Assembly (NCBI GenBank): GCA_045600965.1
Contig: JAZRYW010000033.1
Location: 1-64,000 of the forward strand
Reading direction: 5' to 3'
Length of the DNA stretch: 64,000 bases
Source of the DNA: RGIG6374 sp045600965
GTDB lineage: Bacteria > Bacteroidota > Bacteroidia > Bacteroidales > UBA932
This document shows positions 7,869 through 17,400 of this stretch, piece after piece; the first letter of the stretch is position 1; every line of letters begins with the position of its first letter. The notes under the pieces were generated by a model that worked only from the letters and a program-made list of their open reading frames with translations, was not told the origin of the DNA and made no database searches. The translations under genes were made by a program, and so were the position numbers.

Positions 7869-10762
7869 TTCCTGCAGAGTGTTTCGTATTTGCAATATTC
7901 ACAATGACGGCAGCCTATGCGGTGGCTGAATATGGTTTCCCTGTCCACAATTTCATTCAGAAGAGCCTCCAGGCGTTCGGAATATTCGTCATAGGCCTCA
8001 CGGGAGAACTCACCGTCGTGTTTTTTTACAATGGAGCCCTCGGAGAGGCCGCTCCTCTGAGCCTTGAGCATAAAGGGGCAATATATGGAATTCATATATT
8101 TGGCGCCGATATGTTTCAGAAGGGCCTCTTTGCGCTCCTTACTTTCCTCATACACGCCCGCTTCGTTCCTGACATACACTTTCGTGTCTTCTTCCCCGAG
8201 TGACTTCCACAGATAATTGTAAATGAAGAGCTGTATTGAAATCTTCGGCCAGTTGTTCGAGTCCGGTATATTGAAGGCCCTGTTGACAGTTTTTCCCGCC
8301 ACGGGATTGATGTCCTCGGAATAATACTTGCCTGTCTTATAGTCGACAATCCTTACGATATCGTCCTTCAGGTCGATTCTGTCTATCGCCCCGGTAAGGA
8401 AATGCCCCTTGAAACGCGCCAGAATCTTCTGCTCCAGTCCGATAATCCTGAACGGCGCATACACCTTGTCCTCTTCAAGAATCTCCCTGACGAACTGCCG
8501 AGCCTGCCCGAAGGCAATGAAAGCCTTGCCTTCCACCTCATTGACCCTGAGTTCGGACTTGAGATTCTTCTCCAGAACCGGCTCTATTTTCAGTCGCCTG
8601 ATGTCATCTGTCGTGATTTCGCGGTCCAGGAAAGGCCGGTACAGGTCCTCCATCGTATTGTGGACGATGGTTCCCAGCCGGTTACCCTCCACGTCCTCAG
8701 ACACCGATTCGTCGTCATCGTCGATACCCTTGACATAACTGTAATGGAAAGCCAGCTGACACGAGAGATACTTCTGGACGGATGATGCTGAAAACGGCCT
8801 GGAATAAGGATTGTCGTTAGTGTATTGGTTGTATCCCGCCGACACAGAAGATATCACGTCGTGGTTAAGGAATTTCAATGCGACCTTGTCGCGGTAAGCA
8901 TACTTGAGCTGCATTATGTAACGGCTCGGCTCGCCGCTCTGCAGGCCGTCGGCAGTGCTGTTGTACACCATCCACACCCTCCTGGCGCGCGATATGAGAC
9001 GGTAGAAATAGTAGGCCCAGATGGAATCCTGCTCCTCATAGGCAGGAAGGCCGAAAGCCTTGCGGATTGTATACGGGATGAAGGAGTCGGCCACGTTCTT
9101 CCGGGGGAAAACCCCTTCGGAGGAGGAAAGTATCAGGATGTTTTCGAAATCCAGGGCGCGCACCTCCAGCGGTCCCATTATCTGCAGGCCGCACAGCGGT
9201 TCTCCGTGGTAAGGGATGCTGACAGCGGAAAGAAGCTTTATCAGAAGCCTCCTGAATGTATCGAATCTCAGGTCGGTATAACGGACGTGCAGCCTGTGTG
9301 TCCTGAGATGGTTCACGACACGATAAATCTCATACATCGCCTCCCGTTCAAGGCTGTCATCATCCATACTCGCAGCGAGGAACTCGACAGTTTCGAGCAG
9401 ATATGCGATGACATCGTCCAGGGAATCCCTGTCTGGCAGGTTCCGGAACACGCGGCTGAATTCAAGGTCCGGGGAAGGAATGTATGTCTGAGCCTTGTCC
9501 TTTACAGCGGATATCCTGTCGGAGCATTCCGTATGGGCGCGCAGAAAGATTGTCGATGAGAATATGTCCCATACGTCCCTGTGGTAGAAACGGCCCGGAC
9601 GTTTGCCGTCGAAGAGTCTCAATATGGAGACGAAGAGCGCATATGAGCCGGAAAGGCTCAGAGGCGAGCCCATAGTCACATTTAGGACATTGACTGACTC
9701 TGTGGGGATTGATGTCAGCACGGACTGGAGTTGAGACTCATCCGGAAGCAGCAGAAGCGTCCTTTCGTCGACAGGTCCCTCCACTTCCTTGAGGAATGAC
9801 GGGATGAGTTTGCTCTGTGCGACCGTGGTGCTTGTGGAAATCACGGAAATCTCCGGAAGAGGTCCGTATTTTACAGGAAATGCCTGAGGCAGATGGTTTG
9901 CGCCGGGTTCGAGATACCTGCGGATAAAATGTGAGGCCTTGTTCTGAGTGTCGGCAAGAAGAGGAGAATCATAGCGCGGGTCCGTCGGGAAATCCCAGCA
10001 GAACCGGGCGAACCCGTCTTCCTTGGCAAGATGGCGCAGGAACGTCAGCTCTGCGTTCGACAGGACATTCAGTCCTACAAAGACAACCCTCCGGGCATTG
10101 GGATACATATGCTGCAGATTCTCCTTGCTCTCGGCGGGATGTTCGGCGACGTGCCGGAAAATCATTCCTTCGTATGCAAGCCCCTTTTCCCTGAGCGATT
10201 TGTTGAAGGCCTCGTATATCGGCAGCAGCAGATCCCAGATGGCGATGAAGGTCCTGTGATATTCCTTCGAGAAGTTTCCGTCCTTACCCTTCAGGCTGCC
10301 TACCAGCGAGCAGATTGCATCATACTGCGCCTCGGTGGCGAACTCCTTCGGATCCACGGCAATGTTCCTGTAGTCTGCGATGTTCTGCAGAATCTGCGTG
10401 GGGTCAGCAAGATATTTGTCGATGTCTCCGAAGTCGCCCAGGATCACGCCGCCCCAGAACAGGAAATCGTCAAAAGGCTCGGCAGTCTGTCCCGAAGAAG
10501 CCTTGACCTGGCAATAGACGTCATACAGCTCAACGAGCAGCGTGAGTTCATCCGCAAGCGAGCCCTGCCTGTAGAGTGACCTGAAGAGGTCGGAAATCGT
10601 CGTGAGCAGGGGCATACTTGCGCTGACATTCTCCTCAAGCATCTTTTCGCCGAAATACTTCTTGAAGAATATCTGGCTGCGCCTGTTGGGGAATACGAAC
10701 AGCGTTGTCCCCCCCTGGGCGAAATAATGGTCCACGACCTGACGAAGAAACGGTTTTTCCAT
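7865..10762 (-). CDS. addB: PD-(D/E)XK nuclease family protein, AddB-like
   Basis: The 965-residue partner of the AddA-like helicase. The C-terminal third contains a RecB-type nuclease motif, GAIDRIDLKDDIVRIVDYKTG (shortened here: Asp then DYKTG near residue 807). The extreme C-terminus has four cysteines in CRHCEYCKYETLC, with another Cys about 290 residues upstream (YLSCQLAFH). That arrangement resembles the Fe-S staple around the AddB nuclease. No Walker A P-loop is seen at the N-terminus (LFVFPNRRSQIFFKKYF), so the helicase-like half is probably inactive as an ATPase. The start at 10762 (MEKPFLRQ) sits about 44 bases downstream of the expected transcription start; an upstream ATG at 10789 is possible. 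The gene overlaps addA by four bases. A perfect 13-bp inverted repeat encloses its putative promoter. Confidence 0.85.
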   Translation of the reverse strand: MEKPFLRQVVDHYFAQGGTTLFVFPNRRSQIFFKKYFGEKMLEENVSASMPLLTTISDLFRSLYRQGSLADELTLLVELYDVYCQVKASSGQTAEPFDDFLFWGGVILGDFGDIDKYLADPTQILQNIADYRNIAVDPKEFATEAQYDAICSLVGSLKGKDGNFSKEYHRTFIAIWDLLLPIYEAFNKSLREKGLAYEGMIFRHVAEHPAESKENLQHMYPNARRVVFVGLNVLSNAELTFLRHLAKEDGFARFCWDFPTDPRYDSPLLADTQNKASHFIRRYLEPGANHLPQAFPVKYGPLPEISVISTSTTVAQSKLIPSFLKEVEGPVDERTLLLLPDESQLQSVLTSIPTESVNVLNVTMGSPLSLSGSYALFVSILRLFDGKRPGRFYHRDVWDIFSSTIFLRAHTECSDRISAVKDKAQTYIPSPDLEFSRVFRNLPDRDSLDDVIAYLLETVEFLAASMDDDSLEREAMYEIYRVVNHLRTHRLHVRYTDLRFDTFRRLLIKLLSAVSIPYHGEPLCGLQIMGPLEVRALDFENILILSSSEGVFPRKNVADSFIPYTIRKAFGLPAYEEQDSIWAYYFYRLISRARRVWMVYNSTADGLQSGEPSRYIMQLKYAYRDKVALKFLNHDVISSVSAGYNQYTNDNPYSRPFSASSVQKYLSCQLAFHYSYVKGIDDDDESVSEDVEGNRLGTIVHNTMEDLYRPFLDREITTDDIRRLKIEPVLEKNLKSELRVNEVEGKAFIAFGQARQFVREILEEDKVYAPFRIIGLEQKILARFKGHFLTGAIDRIDLKDDIVRIVDYKTGKYYSEDINPVAGKTVNRAFNIPDSNNWPKISIQLFIYNYLWKSLGEEDTKVYVRNEAGVYEESKERKEALLKHIGAKYMNSIYCPFMLKAQRSGLSEGSIVKKHDGEFSREAYDEYSERLEALLNEIVDRETIFSHRIGCRHCEYCKYETLCRK

Positions 10763-10792
10763 ATGATTGACTATTCCTGATTTCAACACATA

Positions 10793-10852
10793 ATCTTACC
10801 TTACATCACCTGCAAAACTAACAATTTTATTCAGATTTTTGTAAGGTAAGAT
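10793..10852. repeat. Perfect 13-bp inverted repeat around the addB promoter
   Basis: ATCTTACCTTACA at 10793-10805 is exactly complementary to TGTAAGGTAAGAT at 10840-10852, with 34 bases between. The spacer holds TAGTTTTG on the minus strand, the likely addB -7 box. No T-run follows either arm, so it does not look like an intrinsic terminator. Confidence 0.8.
10813..10820 (-). promoter_or_regulatory. Putative addB -7 box TAGTTTTG
   Basis: A TAnnTTTG match on the minus strand, 51 bases upstream of the chosen addB start and inside the loop of the inverted repeat. The -33 position reads TTAC, a weak match, so activity may need a regulator or may be low. Confidence 0.45.
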
Positions 10853-10875
10853 AATGAAACCACTCCTCATTGACG

Positions 10876-11625
10876 TCACTTCAATATGATGATGAAGTAT
10901 GACCAGAAGAGCTCTTCGCCGTCATATCCGAAGTATTTGGCCGGAGTGTCGTCCTCATAGAGATACGGTCCCATTTCAATGCCTTCGACGTCTCTGATAA
11001 CGGACTTGTCGCCGCATACGAACCTCACCTTTTCCGGCAGGACGATCTCATCTTCGGAAGCATATTTGAGAATGACTTCTTCGAGCCTTCTGTTGAGGGC
11101 ATATTCGAATTCCTTCTCCCCTGCCTCGACCGAGGCCATCACAGCCTTGCTTGCAGGCATAACAAGCGTCATCCCCTCCCATCCGGGCTTGAGGAATTCA
11201 ACCTTGTGAGCGGCGGGAAGATTGTTCTCGTCAATGTCGAACTCGAACAGATGGCCTCTCACGCCCTTTACGTTAGGGATGGGCTCATCGAAGAGGTATG
11301 CATCCCTCAGACACCAGTGGAAGGCATCTTTCTGCGCCCAGAACGAATCGGAGTCTTTCACGATCCGGTAGCAGTCCACGTATCCGATGATGGAGCCGTA
11401 AGGCATCTCGTCGTATTCGGGGATCTGCCCCATCATCCTGGCGTTCCTGATTTCGGCGGTGTAGTCGTCCATCTGTTGTTCGAAATAATTGGGAACCTTG
11501 GCCTTGGTGGCGTGAATGAGGATTCTGCCCGGAGCCTGAGCCGACTGCCACAGTCTGTTTTCAACATCCTTGATTCCTGAGCAGATAACTGACGCCCAGG
11601 GTTGTGTTACTGACAATGCTTTCAT
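10876..11625 (-). CDS. ASCH-domain protein
   Basis: The 249-residue protein begins with an ASCH domain (PUA-like RNA/nucleotide-binding fold). MKALSVTQPWASVICSG, then VENRLW, GRILIHATKAK, and GSIIGYVDCYRIV within the first 120 residues are characteristic, ending with VRGHLFEFDID. A further segment of about 100 residues, with KPGWEGMTLVMPASKAVM followed by an acidic/aromatic tail, is not recognised. ASCH proteins are thought to bind RNA or modified nucleosides, and some are amidohydrolases of acetylated cytidine; no specific role can be assigned. ATG 11625 was chosen over 11664 because it opens the conserved MKALSVTQPW. A TATTTTTG box lies 37 bases upstream. It sits between a WYL regulator and addB on the same strand. 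Confidence 0.82.
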   Translation of the reverse strand: MKALSVTQPWASVICSGIKDVENRLWQSAQAPGRILIHATKAKVPNYFEQQMDDYTAEIRNARMMGQIPEYDEMPYGSIIGYVDCYRIVKDSDSFWAQKDAFHWCLRDAYLFDEPIPNVKGVRGHLFEFDIDENNLPAAHKVEFLKPGWEGMTLVMPASKAVMASVEAGEKEFEYALNRRLEEVILKYASEDEIVLPEKVRFVCGDKSVIRDVEGIEMGPYLYEDDTPAKYFGYDGEELFWSYFIIILK

Positions 11626-11661
11626 AACCAATAATTTTAGAAACTGTTTACATTCCAGTTG

Positions 11662-11669
11662 CAAAAATA
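11662..11669 (-). promoter_or_regulatory. Putative -7 box TATTTTTG before the ASCH gene
   Basis: Minus-strand TAnnTTTG match 37 bases upstream of the ASCH start, in the 71-base gap after the WYL gene. No clear TTTG is found at the -33 position. Confidence 0.4.
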
Positions 11670-11696
11670 TGGTATGGAAGTGTCAATTTCTGTCAC

Positions 11697-12620
11697 TCAA
11701 ATCCCGGAGAGGAATTCCCTGGTCACAGCCCTGACGTAGTCCTTCAGCAGTTCACCCTCGACAATCTCCACATCGGCGGCAAGCCCCATAACGAACCTGC
11801 CCGCCCCGAATACCGAAAAGATGTCCGTTTCCAGCATCCAGCAGGCCTTCGAGTCATACTCCGGCGGCTCACATTCAGATACATATCCGGCCGAGAGCGG
11901 ATATTCCTCCAGAAGCAGGTTCTTGGCAAGAAGAGTCATCCTCAGCCTTATATGCATCCTGCCATCACCTGACATACGGAATATGTCCGTCTCCTTCAGC
12001 TTATGCCTGTCTTCAAACTCCCAGCTCTCGTCAAGGAATTCTATCGAGCCTATGCGGCTTATCTTGAACACTTTGTTTATTCCGGCCTCGATATCGTAGG
12101 CCCACACGTCCACGGCGTTGGTGGTGAATGCGAAAGGTTCTACGGTATAGCTGCAGGTTTCAAGGGCCGTACCGGATTCGTAGTCGCGGAGGATCACTTT
12201 CCCCTTGCCGTATATGGCGTCCTCAAGGCACTCTATCTTTTCTGCATTCAACCTGTTGTCGGTATAACTGGCAAGCGAGGTGCATTCATACACGGCGGAG
12301 AGCTTCTTCTTCAGGTTCGCCTTCAGCGTATTCTGCGAATCAAGGCTGTCGATCATATAATTGATCAGATATGCCTCCTCATCCGAGAAGCATACCAGTC
12401 TGTCAAGGTCTACGCCACGGCGTCCGGTCTTCACGAGCCTGGGAACGTTCCCGTTGAGCTTAACGATGGTGAAGCCGGATTGTCTGAACGAGTCCAGATA
12501 ACGGAAAAGCGACCTTCTGGAGATGTCCAGTTTGGCATATAACTGGTCATAGGTATAGTACACCGGTCCGGACATATACTGAATGAGTTTGAGCAGACGT
12601 TCAATTTTCGGCTGATCCAT
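11697..12620 (-). CDS. WYL-domain transcriptional regulator with N-terminal HTH
   Basis: This 307-residue protein has an N-terminal winged helix (QLYAKLDISRRSLFRYLDSFRQSG, residues about 26-50, given here in part: DISRRSLFRYLDSF) of the YafY/DeoR-like type. A WYL domain follows in the middle: VDVWAYDIEAGINKVFKI, then SRIGSIEFLD. WYL domains bind nucleotides or single-stranded nucleic acid and often control DNA repair or defence genes. The gene is transcribed toward the ASCH and AddAB genes, which makes those its most plausible local targets, though that is inference. A TATATTTG box lies 17 bases upstream at 12637-12644. Length and domain order match the family. No truncation is seen. Confidence 0.85.
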   Translation of the reverse strand: MDQPKIERLLKLIQYMSGPVYYTYDQLYAKLDISRRSLFRYLDSFRQSGFTIVKLNGNVPRLVKTGRRGVDLDRLVCFSDEEAYLINYMIDSLDSQNTLKANLKKKLSAVYECTSLASYTDNRLNAEKIECLEDAIYGKGKVILRDYESGTALETCSYTVEPFAFTTNAVDVWAYDIEAGINKVFKISRIGSIEFLDESWEFEDRHKLKETDIFRMSGDGRMHIRLRMTLLAKNLLLEEYPLSAGYVSECEPPEYDSKACWMLETDIFSVFGAGRFVMGLAADVEIVEGELLKDYVRAVTREFLSGI

Positions 12621-12636
12621 ATAATTGCTTTTTCTG

Positions 12637-12644
12637 CAAATATA
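12637..12644 (-). promoter_or_regulatory. Putative -7 box TATATTTG for the WYL regulator
   Basis: Perfect TAnnTTTG on the minus strand. The transcript would start about 10 bases before the ATG, giving an almost leaderless message. The -33 region is poor (TGAA). Confidence 0.45.
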
Positions 12645-12881
12645 TGAAATCCGCCGCCTGCCTGTTCACCCTCCCCCGGGCTTTCAACTGCCGCCGGCCA
12701 TTCGCACGGGAGGCCCGGAGCCAGGAAAGCGGGGCCGAGTCCCGAACCGCAGCCAGCGCCATAGCTTGGGCAGAAAGGATCCGGAACCCGGGCTATTGCC
12801 GGAAGTGGCCTGAGGTTGGGACGGAGCGTGAAAGCTGGTATCAACAAGGGCGGAATCGAAACTCAGGACGGATGAAATCGG
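12645..12881. other. GC-rich intergenic DNA without recognisable genes
   Basis: The 417-base gap between the divergent WYL and SGNH genes holds only promoter elements at its ends. The middle is rich in CCCGGG, CCGGAAC and GGCCCGGAGCC type words that resemble the GC-rich blocks near 19330 and 25370. No conserved reading frame or RNA gene is seen. Confidence 0.5.
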
Positions 12882-12913
12882 TTTGCCATATTGGTGGATA
12901 TGTCCTATTTTTG
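12882..12913 (+). promoter_or_regulatory. Bacteroidota-type promoter for the SGNH hydrolase gene
   Basis: TTTG at 12882-12885 is followed after exactly 20 bases by TATTTTTG at 12906-12913, a full match to the -33/-7 consensus. Transcription should begin near 12920, leaving a leader of about 118 bases before the ATG at 13038. Confidence 0.75.
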
Positions 12914-13037
12914 TCAAAGGAACAAACAACGCCAACAACCCGGATCTGCCCAAGCTGAGCCAGGCTGACAAGCCAAACTGCCATCCCAGGCCGAAAACCC
13001 GGCCAACCAACCCGGGCAAACTGTTCAATCAAACGAT

Positions 13038-13700
13038 ATGAAAAGATTTTTTATTATTGCATTTCTCATTGCGGTGACAACGGTGACATTCGCACAGACC
13101 AAAAAAGTATCCGTGCTCGGAGACTCATATTCAACTTTCAAAGGATGGAATCCGGAAGGATACGCCCCTTTCTATCCCGATGCCAACAACGACGTTAAAG
13201 ACGTCGGGCAAACCTGGTGGAGCCTGTACATCAAGGCCAAGGGCTATGAACTCGAAAAGAACAACTCCTGGGGCGGCACAACGATATGCGGCACGGGATA
13301 TATGCGTATGAATTCCTACGCATCATCATTCGTAACACGAATTGACAGCCTTGGCTGCCCCGACATCATTTTCGTGTTCGGTGGAACGAATGACGCCTGG
13401 GCCAATTCACCTGTAGGCGAATACCAGTATTCGGACTGGACTGTGGATGACTGCAAGTCATTCCGCCCTGCCCTCGCCTGCCTGCTTGACGGCCTTAAGA
13501 AAAAATATCCCGAGGCGCAGATCTATTCGATCCTCAACTCTGAATTGAGGGAGGAAATCAACGAATCGATGCGCGCCGTATGCGAACACTACGGCATTCA
13601 GCTCATTGAACTTCACGACATCGAGAAGCAGAACGGCCATCCGTCGGTCAAGGGTATGGAGGCCATCAGCGAGCAGCTTCAGGAGGCAATAAAGGACTGA
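13038..13700 (+). CDS. Secreted SGNH/GDSL-type hydrolase
   Basis: The 220-residue protein starts with a Sec signal peptide (MKRFFIIAFLIAVTTVTFAQ). Block I of the SGNH fold is SVLGDSYSTFKG with the nucleophilic Ser, block III is FVFGGTNDAW with the oxyanion Asn, and the C-terminal DIEKQNGHPSVKGM supplies the catalytic His. The domain is the minimal single-domain length. Such enzymes remove acetyl or other acyl groups from carbohydrates or lipids in the periplasm or at the surface; the substrate is not evident. It has a strong consensus promoter and is followed after 39 bases by a GNAT gene, so the two probably share a transcript. Confidence 0.88.
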   Translation: MKRFFIIAFLIAVTTVTFAQTKKVSVLGDSYSTFKGWNPEGYAPFYPDANNDVKDVGQTWWSLYIKAKGYELEKNNSWGGTTICGTGYMRMNSYASSFVTRIDSLGCPDIIFVFGGTNDAWANSPVGEYQYSDWTVDDCKSFRPALACLLDGLKKKYPEAQIYSILNSELREEINESMRAVCEHYGIQLIELHDIEKQNGHPSVKGMEAISEQLQEAIKD

Positions 13701-13739
13701 CACAAAGGCCTGACCTTGCGGGCGGCGAATCCCCGGACT

Positions 13740-14270
13740 ATGATACGAAAGGCTACTACAGATGATATCCCCGCCATCAGAGAGATGGCGGATGTCGTTT
13801 TCCGTCTGACCTACAGGGATATCCTATCTCCCGAGCAGATGGAATATATGTTGGATTGGATGTATTCCGAAGACAGTCTCAAAAGTCAGATGCTCTCCCG
13901 CGGCCACGTTTTCTACATCGAGGAAGGCCGGGGCTATGTATCGCTCCGATACGAAGGCCGTCAGGAAGACGGCAGGGACCTTTTCCATATCGAGAAACTG
14001 TATGTTATGCCCTTCTGTCAAGGGACGGGCCTCGGGCGAAGGCTTTTCGACAAGGCCGTCGACTGCGCGAAGCAGTTTTCAGGCAACCCGGTCAGGATTG
14101 AACTTAACGTGAACAGATACAACAAGGCCACAGGCTTCTATGAGCATCTGGGAATGAAGAAAGCCCGGACCGGTGATTTCCCCATCGGACGGGGATTCTT
14201 TATGAATGACTACATTATGGCCCTTGAAGTGGGAGAACGAAAGGGCGACGGCGGACGCTGTTTTGACTAA
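13740..14270 (+). CDS. GNAT family N-acetyltransferase
   Basis: A 176-residue single-domain GNAT enzyme. The N-terminus MIRKATTDDIPAIREM is the usual first strand and helix, and LYVMPFCQGTGLGRRLFDKA near residue 95 is motif A, with the QGTGLG loop that binds the pyrophosphate of acetyl-CoA. IELNVNRYNKATGFYEHLG is the motif B segment common in small-molecule and protein N-acetyltransferases. I placed the start at 13740 because the upstream ATG at 13716 adds unconserved residues. The acceptor substrate is unknown. The gene follows the SGNH hydrolase on the same strand. Confidence 0.88.
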   Translation: MIRKATTDDIPAIREMADVVFRLTYRDILSPEQMEYMLDWMYSEDSLKSQMLSRGHVFYIEEGRGYVSLRYEGRQEDGRDLFHIEKLYVMPFCQGTGLGRRLFDKAVDCAKQFSGNPVRIELNVNRYNKATGFYEHLGMKKARTGDFPIGRGFFMNDYIMALEVGERKGDGGRCFD

Positions 14271-14400
14271 TTCAGAACTGCCCCGCTATTAGGGAAGGCT
14301 ACAATCCGACACATAATTGAGCGATTTAGAGACCGTCAGGCCGTTGGAAAAGTCCCTTCAGCGGGAGAGGGATTCAGGGATGGGGACAAAAAAAATAAGA

Positions 14401-14474
14401 AAGTGCTGTGGGAAAAAGTTTCGCAAGTTCTCACTTCACTTTGATTATCAACGATATAAGTACTTGCGAAACTT
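14401..14474 (+). repeat. Dispersed palindromic repeat, copy 2 (complete)
   Basis: AAGTTTCGCAAGT at 14416-14428 pairs perfectly with ACTTGCGAAACTT at 14462-14474 across a 33-base loop. The first 51 bases match 1931-1881 on the opposite strand with four mismatches. It lies just upstream of the BspA-M64 gene, so it would form a large hairpin in that gene's leader if transcribed. Confidence 0.75.
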
Positions 14475-14499
14475 GAGTATTGAACTATATTTTGATAGG

Positions 14500-17400
14500 A
14501 TGAGAACATATCGCTTTGCTTTTCTTTCAATTCTGCTAATTTCGTCATTCCTGATGTATTCCTGTCAAGAAGCAATAGAATCTCAGGTGGCTGTTGAGCA
14601 GGGGTATTTTACGCTGCATGCGCAAAATGAATCGGATTTTCATATTCGGGGTGAAGAAGAATCACTCACCCGATCTGTCCTTCAGCCCGATGGGAGCGTG
14701 TTCTGGTCTCCCTCTGACAGCATCAGTTTCTTCATCGGAGATGGAACTGATGGCGGCTATCCGCTGGTGTCGAACAACACGTCAACCGCCGCTCAGGCAG
14801 ATTTCATAGGCAGGATTGGAAACAGTCCGCAAGGCGCCACCTATTATGCCGTTTATCCATACAATGCCAAATCATCTTGTACGGAGTCCACTTTATATAC
14901 TTACCTGCCTTCTGAGCAGACAGCGGTGGAAGGCTCATTTGACGATGACTTGTTCATCAGCGTGGCCACATCGCAGACCAACGAGATGAATTTTTATCAC
15001 GTATGCGGAGGCTTCAAGTTCTCGGTGAGTGGCGAAGGCATTCGAAAGGTTGTTTTCAGGAACAACGACGGCGGTTTGTTGGCCGGCCGCCTCACGATAA
15101 GTTTTGACGAATCAGGCTGTCCGGTGGTGAATAGCATAACGGATGGCACCGATGCCATCACGGTGAGTGCTCCTGACGGAGGTACATTCATTCCGGACAA
15201 ATATTATTACGCCATACTGCCACCCACAAGATTCACGAAGGGAATGACCATCACCTACCATCGTGAATCCGAACATTGCGTTTTCAAAAGTACGAAGGAT
15301 TTTTCTGTAAAGCGTGCCGTATTCAGCAGGGTGTATGGCAAGGATGAGGGACTAACCTATTGGAGAACCGTTAATTCGTATGCCCGATTCAAGCGCGGTT
15401 CCCAGATACTTCCCGAAGGCATTGATAAGAATACAATCACGGAGATTCATTTTCATATCAATTCCGACAAGAAGACGGATATGTCTCCATCTTATGAGTC
15501 GCGCGACAAATTTATGCCGATTTATTTTGAATTGGACGGCACAGTGGCGCATTTCTATACCCCGGCCGATTGCTATACGGCATTTAGTATGAATGGGATG
15601 TTCTCAGATTTTTCATCCCTGAAATCCTTGGATTTAAGATCCTTTGATACGTCGGATGTTTATGTATTAAGTGGTATGTTTAGAGGCTGTAAACAATTGT
15701 CATCTTTGGATATTAGCAGTTTCAATACATCCAACGTGACCACTATGTTACTGATGTTTAATGGTTGCAGCAGTTTGTCATCCTTGGACTTGAGCCATTT
15801 TGATACATCGAATGTTACTGATATGAGATACATGTTTGCTGGTTGTAGTATCTTGACATCCTTGGACTTGAGTCATTTTGACACATCGAATGTTACTGAT
15901 ATGACTAGTATGTTTTCTGATTGTAAACTATTGTCATCCTTGGACTTGAGCCATTTTGACACATCGAATGTCACTGATATGACTAATATGTTTTGTAACT
16001 GTAACCGCTTGTCATCTTTGGATATCAGTAGTTTCAATACATCCAATGTGACCACTATGTTACAGATGTTTTGTGATTGTAGCAGTTTGTCATCCTTGGA
16101 CTTGAGCCATTTTGATACATCGAATGTTACTGATATGCGCAGCATATTTGCTGGTTGTAGTAGCTTGACTTCCTTGGATATCAGTAGTTTCAATACATCC
16201 AATGTGACCACTATGTTACAGATGTTTTCGCATTGTCGCGGCTTGACAACCTTGGACCTGAGCCATTTTGACACTTCGAATGTTACTGATATGAGCAGCA
16301 TGTTTAGTCAATGTGGTGGTTTGAGTTCATTGAATATTTCCGGTTTCAACACCTCAAAAGTAACTAGCATGTTACAGATGTTTTATGATTGTCCCTGCTT
16401 GACGTCCTTGGACCTGAGCCATTTTGACACTTCGAGTGTTACTGATATGAGAAACATGTTTTGTAACTGTAAGCGCTTGACATCTTTGGACTTGAGTCAT
16501 TTTGACACATCGAATGTTACTGATATGAGTAATATGTTTATTGATTGTAAACTATTGTCATCTTTGGATATCAGCAGTTTCAATACATCCAACGTGACCA
16601 CTATGTTACAGATGTTTTGTAATTGTAGCAGTTTGTCATCCTTGGACTTGAGCCATTTTGACACATCGAATGTCACTGATATGACTAATATGTTTTATAA
16701 ATGTAAAAATCTGACATCATTGAATATTACCGGTTTTAACACCTCAAAGGTTGAAACGCTACATGGCATGTTTTCCTCTACTGGCTTGTCAACGTTGGAT
16801 TTGCGTCATTTTACCACATCGAATGTAACCGATATGTCTTTTCTTGTGGAGGATTCCCCTAATCTTGAGTATGTAAATTTAAGCAGTTTCAATACAGAAA
16901 AAGTGCAGGAAATGGTTGCAATGTTTCAGAAATGCAAATCGCTCAAACGAATAGATTTAAGCAACTTCGCCACACCTGCTCTCAGGGATATTTCTCAAAT
17001 GTTTTATGGATGCACAGGGCTCAGACGATTGATTTTGTCGAATTTCGATATGAGTTTGGTGAATGCAAAATATGCTGCCTGCTATAATCTTACGGGTCAA
17101 TCAAAATCGTGTAAGATAATTTGCAGTACTGCTACAAAGCACGTCTTGGAAGATGAATCGACGTACTTGGGTAATACAAGTGAATACATACATTGGTACT
17201 TGGATGGGGCAATGCCCGAGAGTGACGATGACGATGATGAAGATGTGGAACTTTATGCCAGCACCGACTACAGCATGGATGGCAAATACTCCGTTCTGCA
17301 GAAAGCCACTCAAGGCAATGGTATTGACATCGTGTTTATCGGTGATGCCTATTCGGACAGGCTGATTGCCGATGGCACATACGATGCGACTATGAAACGG

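Noticed and set aside
10793..10852. Invertible promoter segment as seen for Bacteroides capsule loci
   Set aside because: The spacer is only 34 bases, much shorter than known invertible promoters, and no invertase gene is nearby. It is kept only as one option in the finding.
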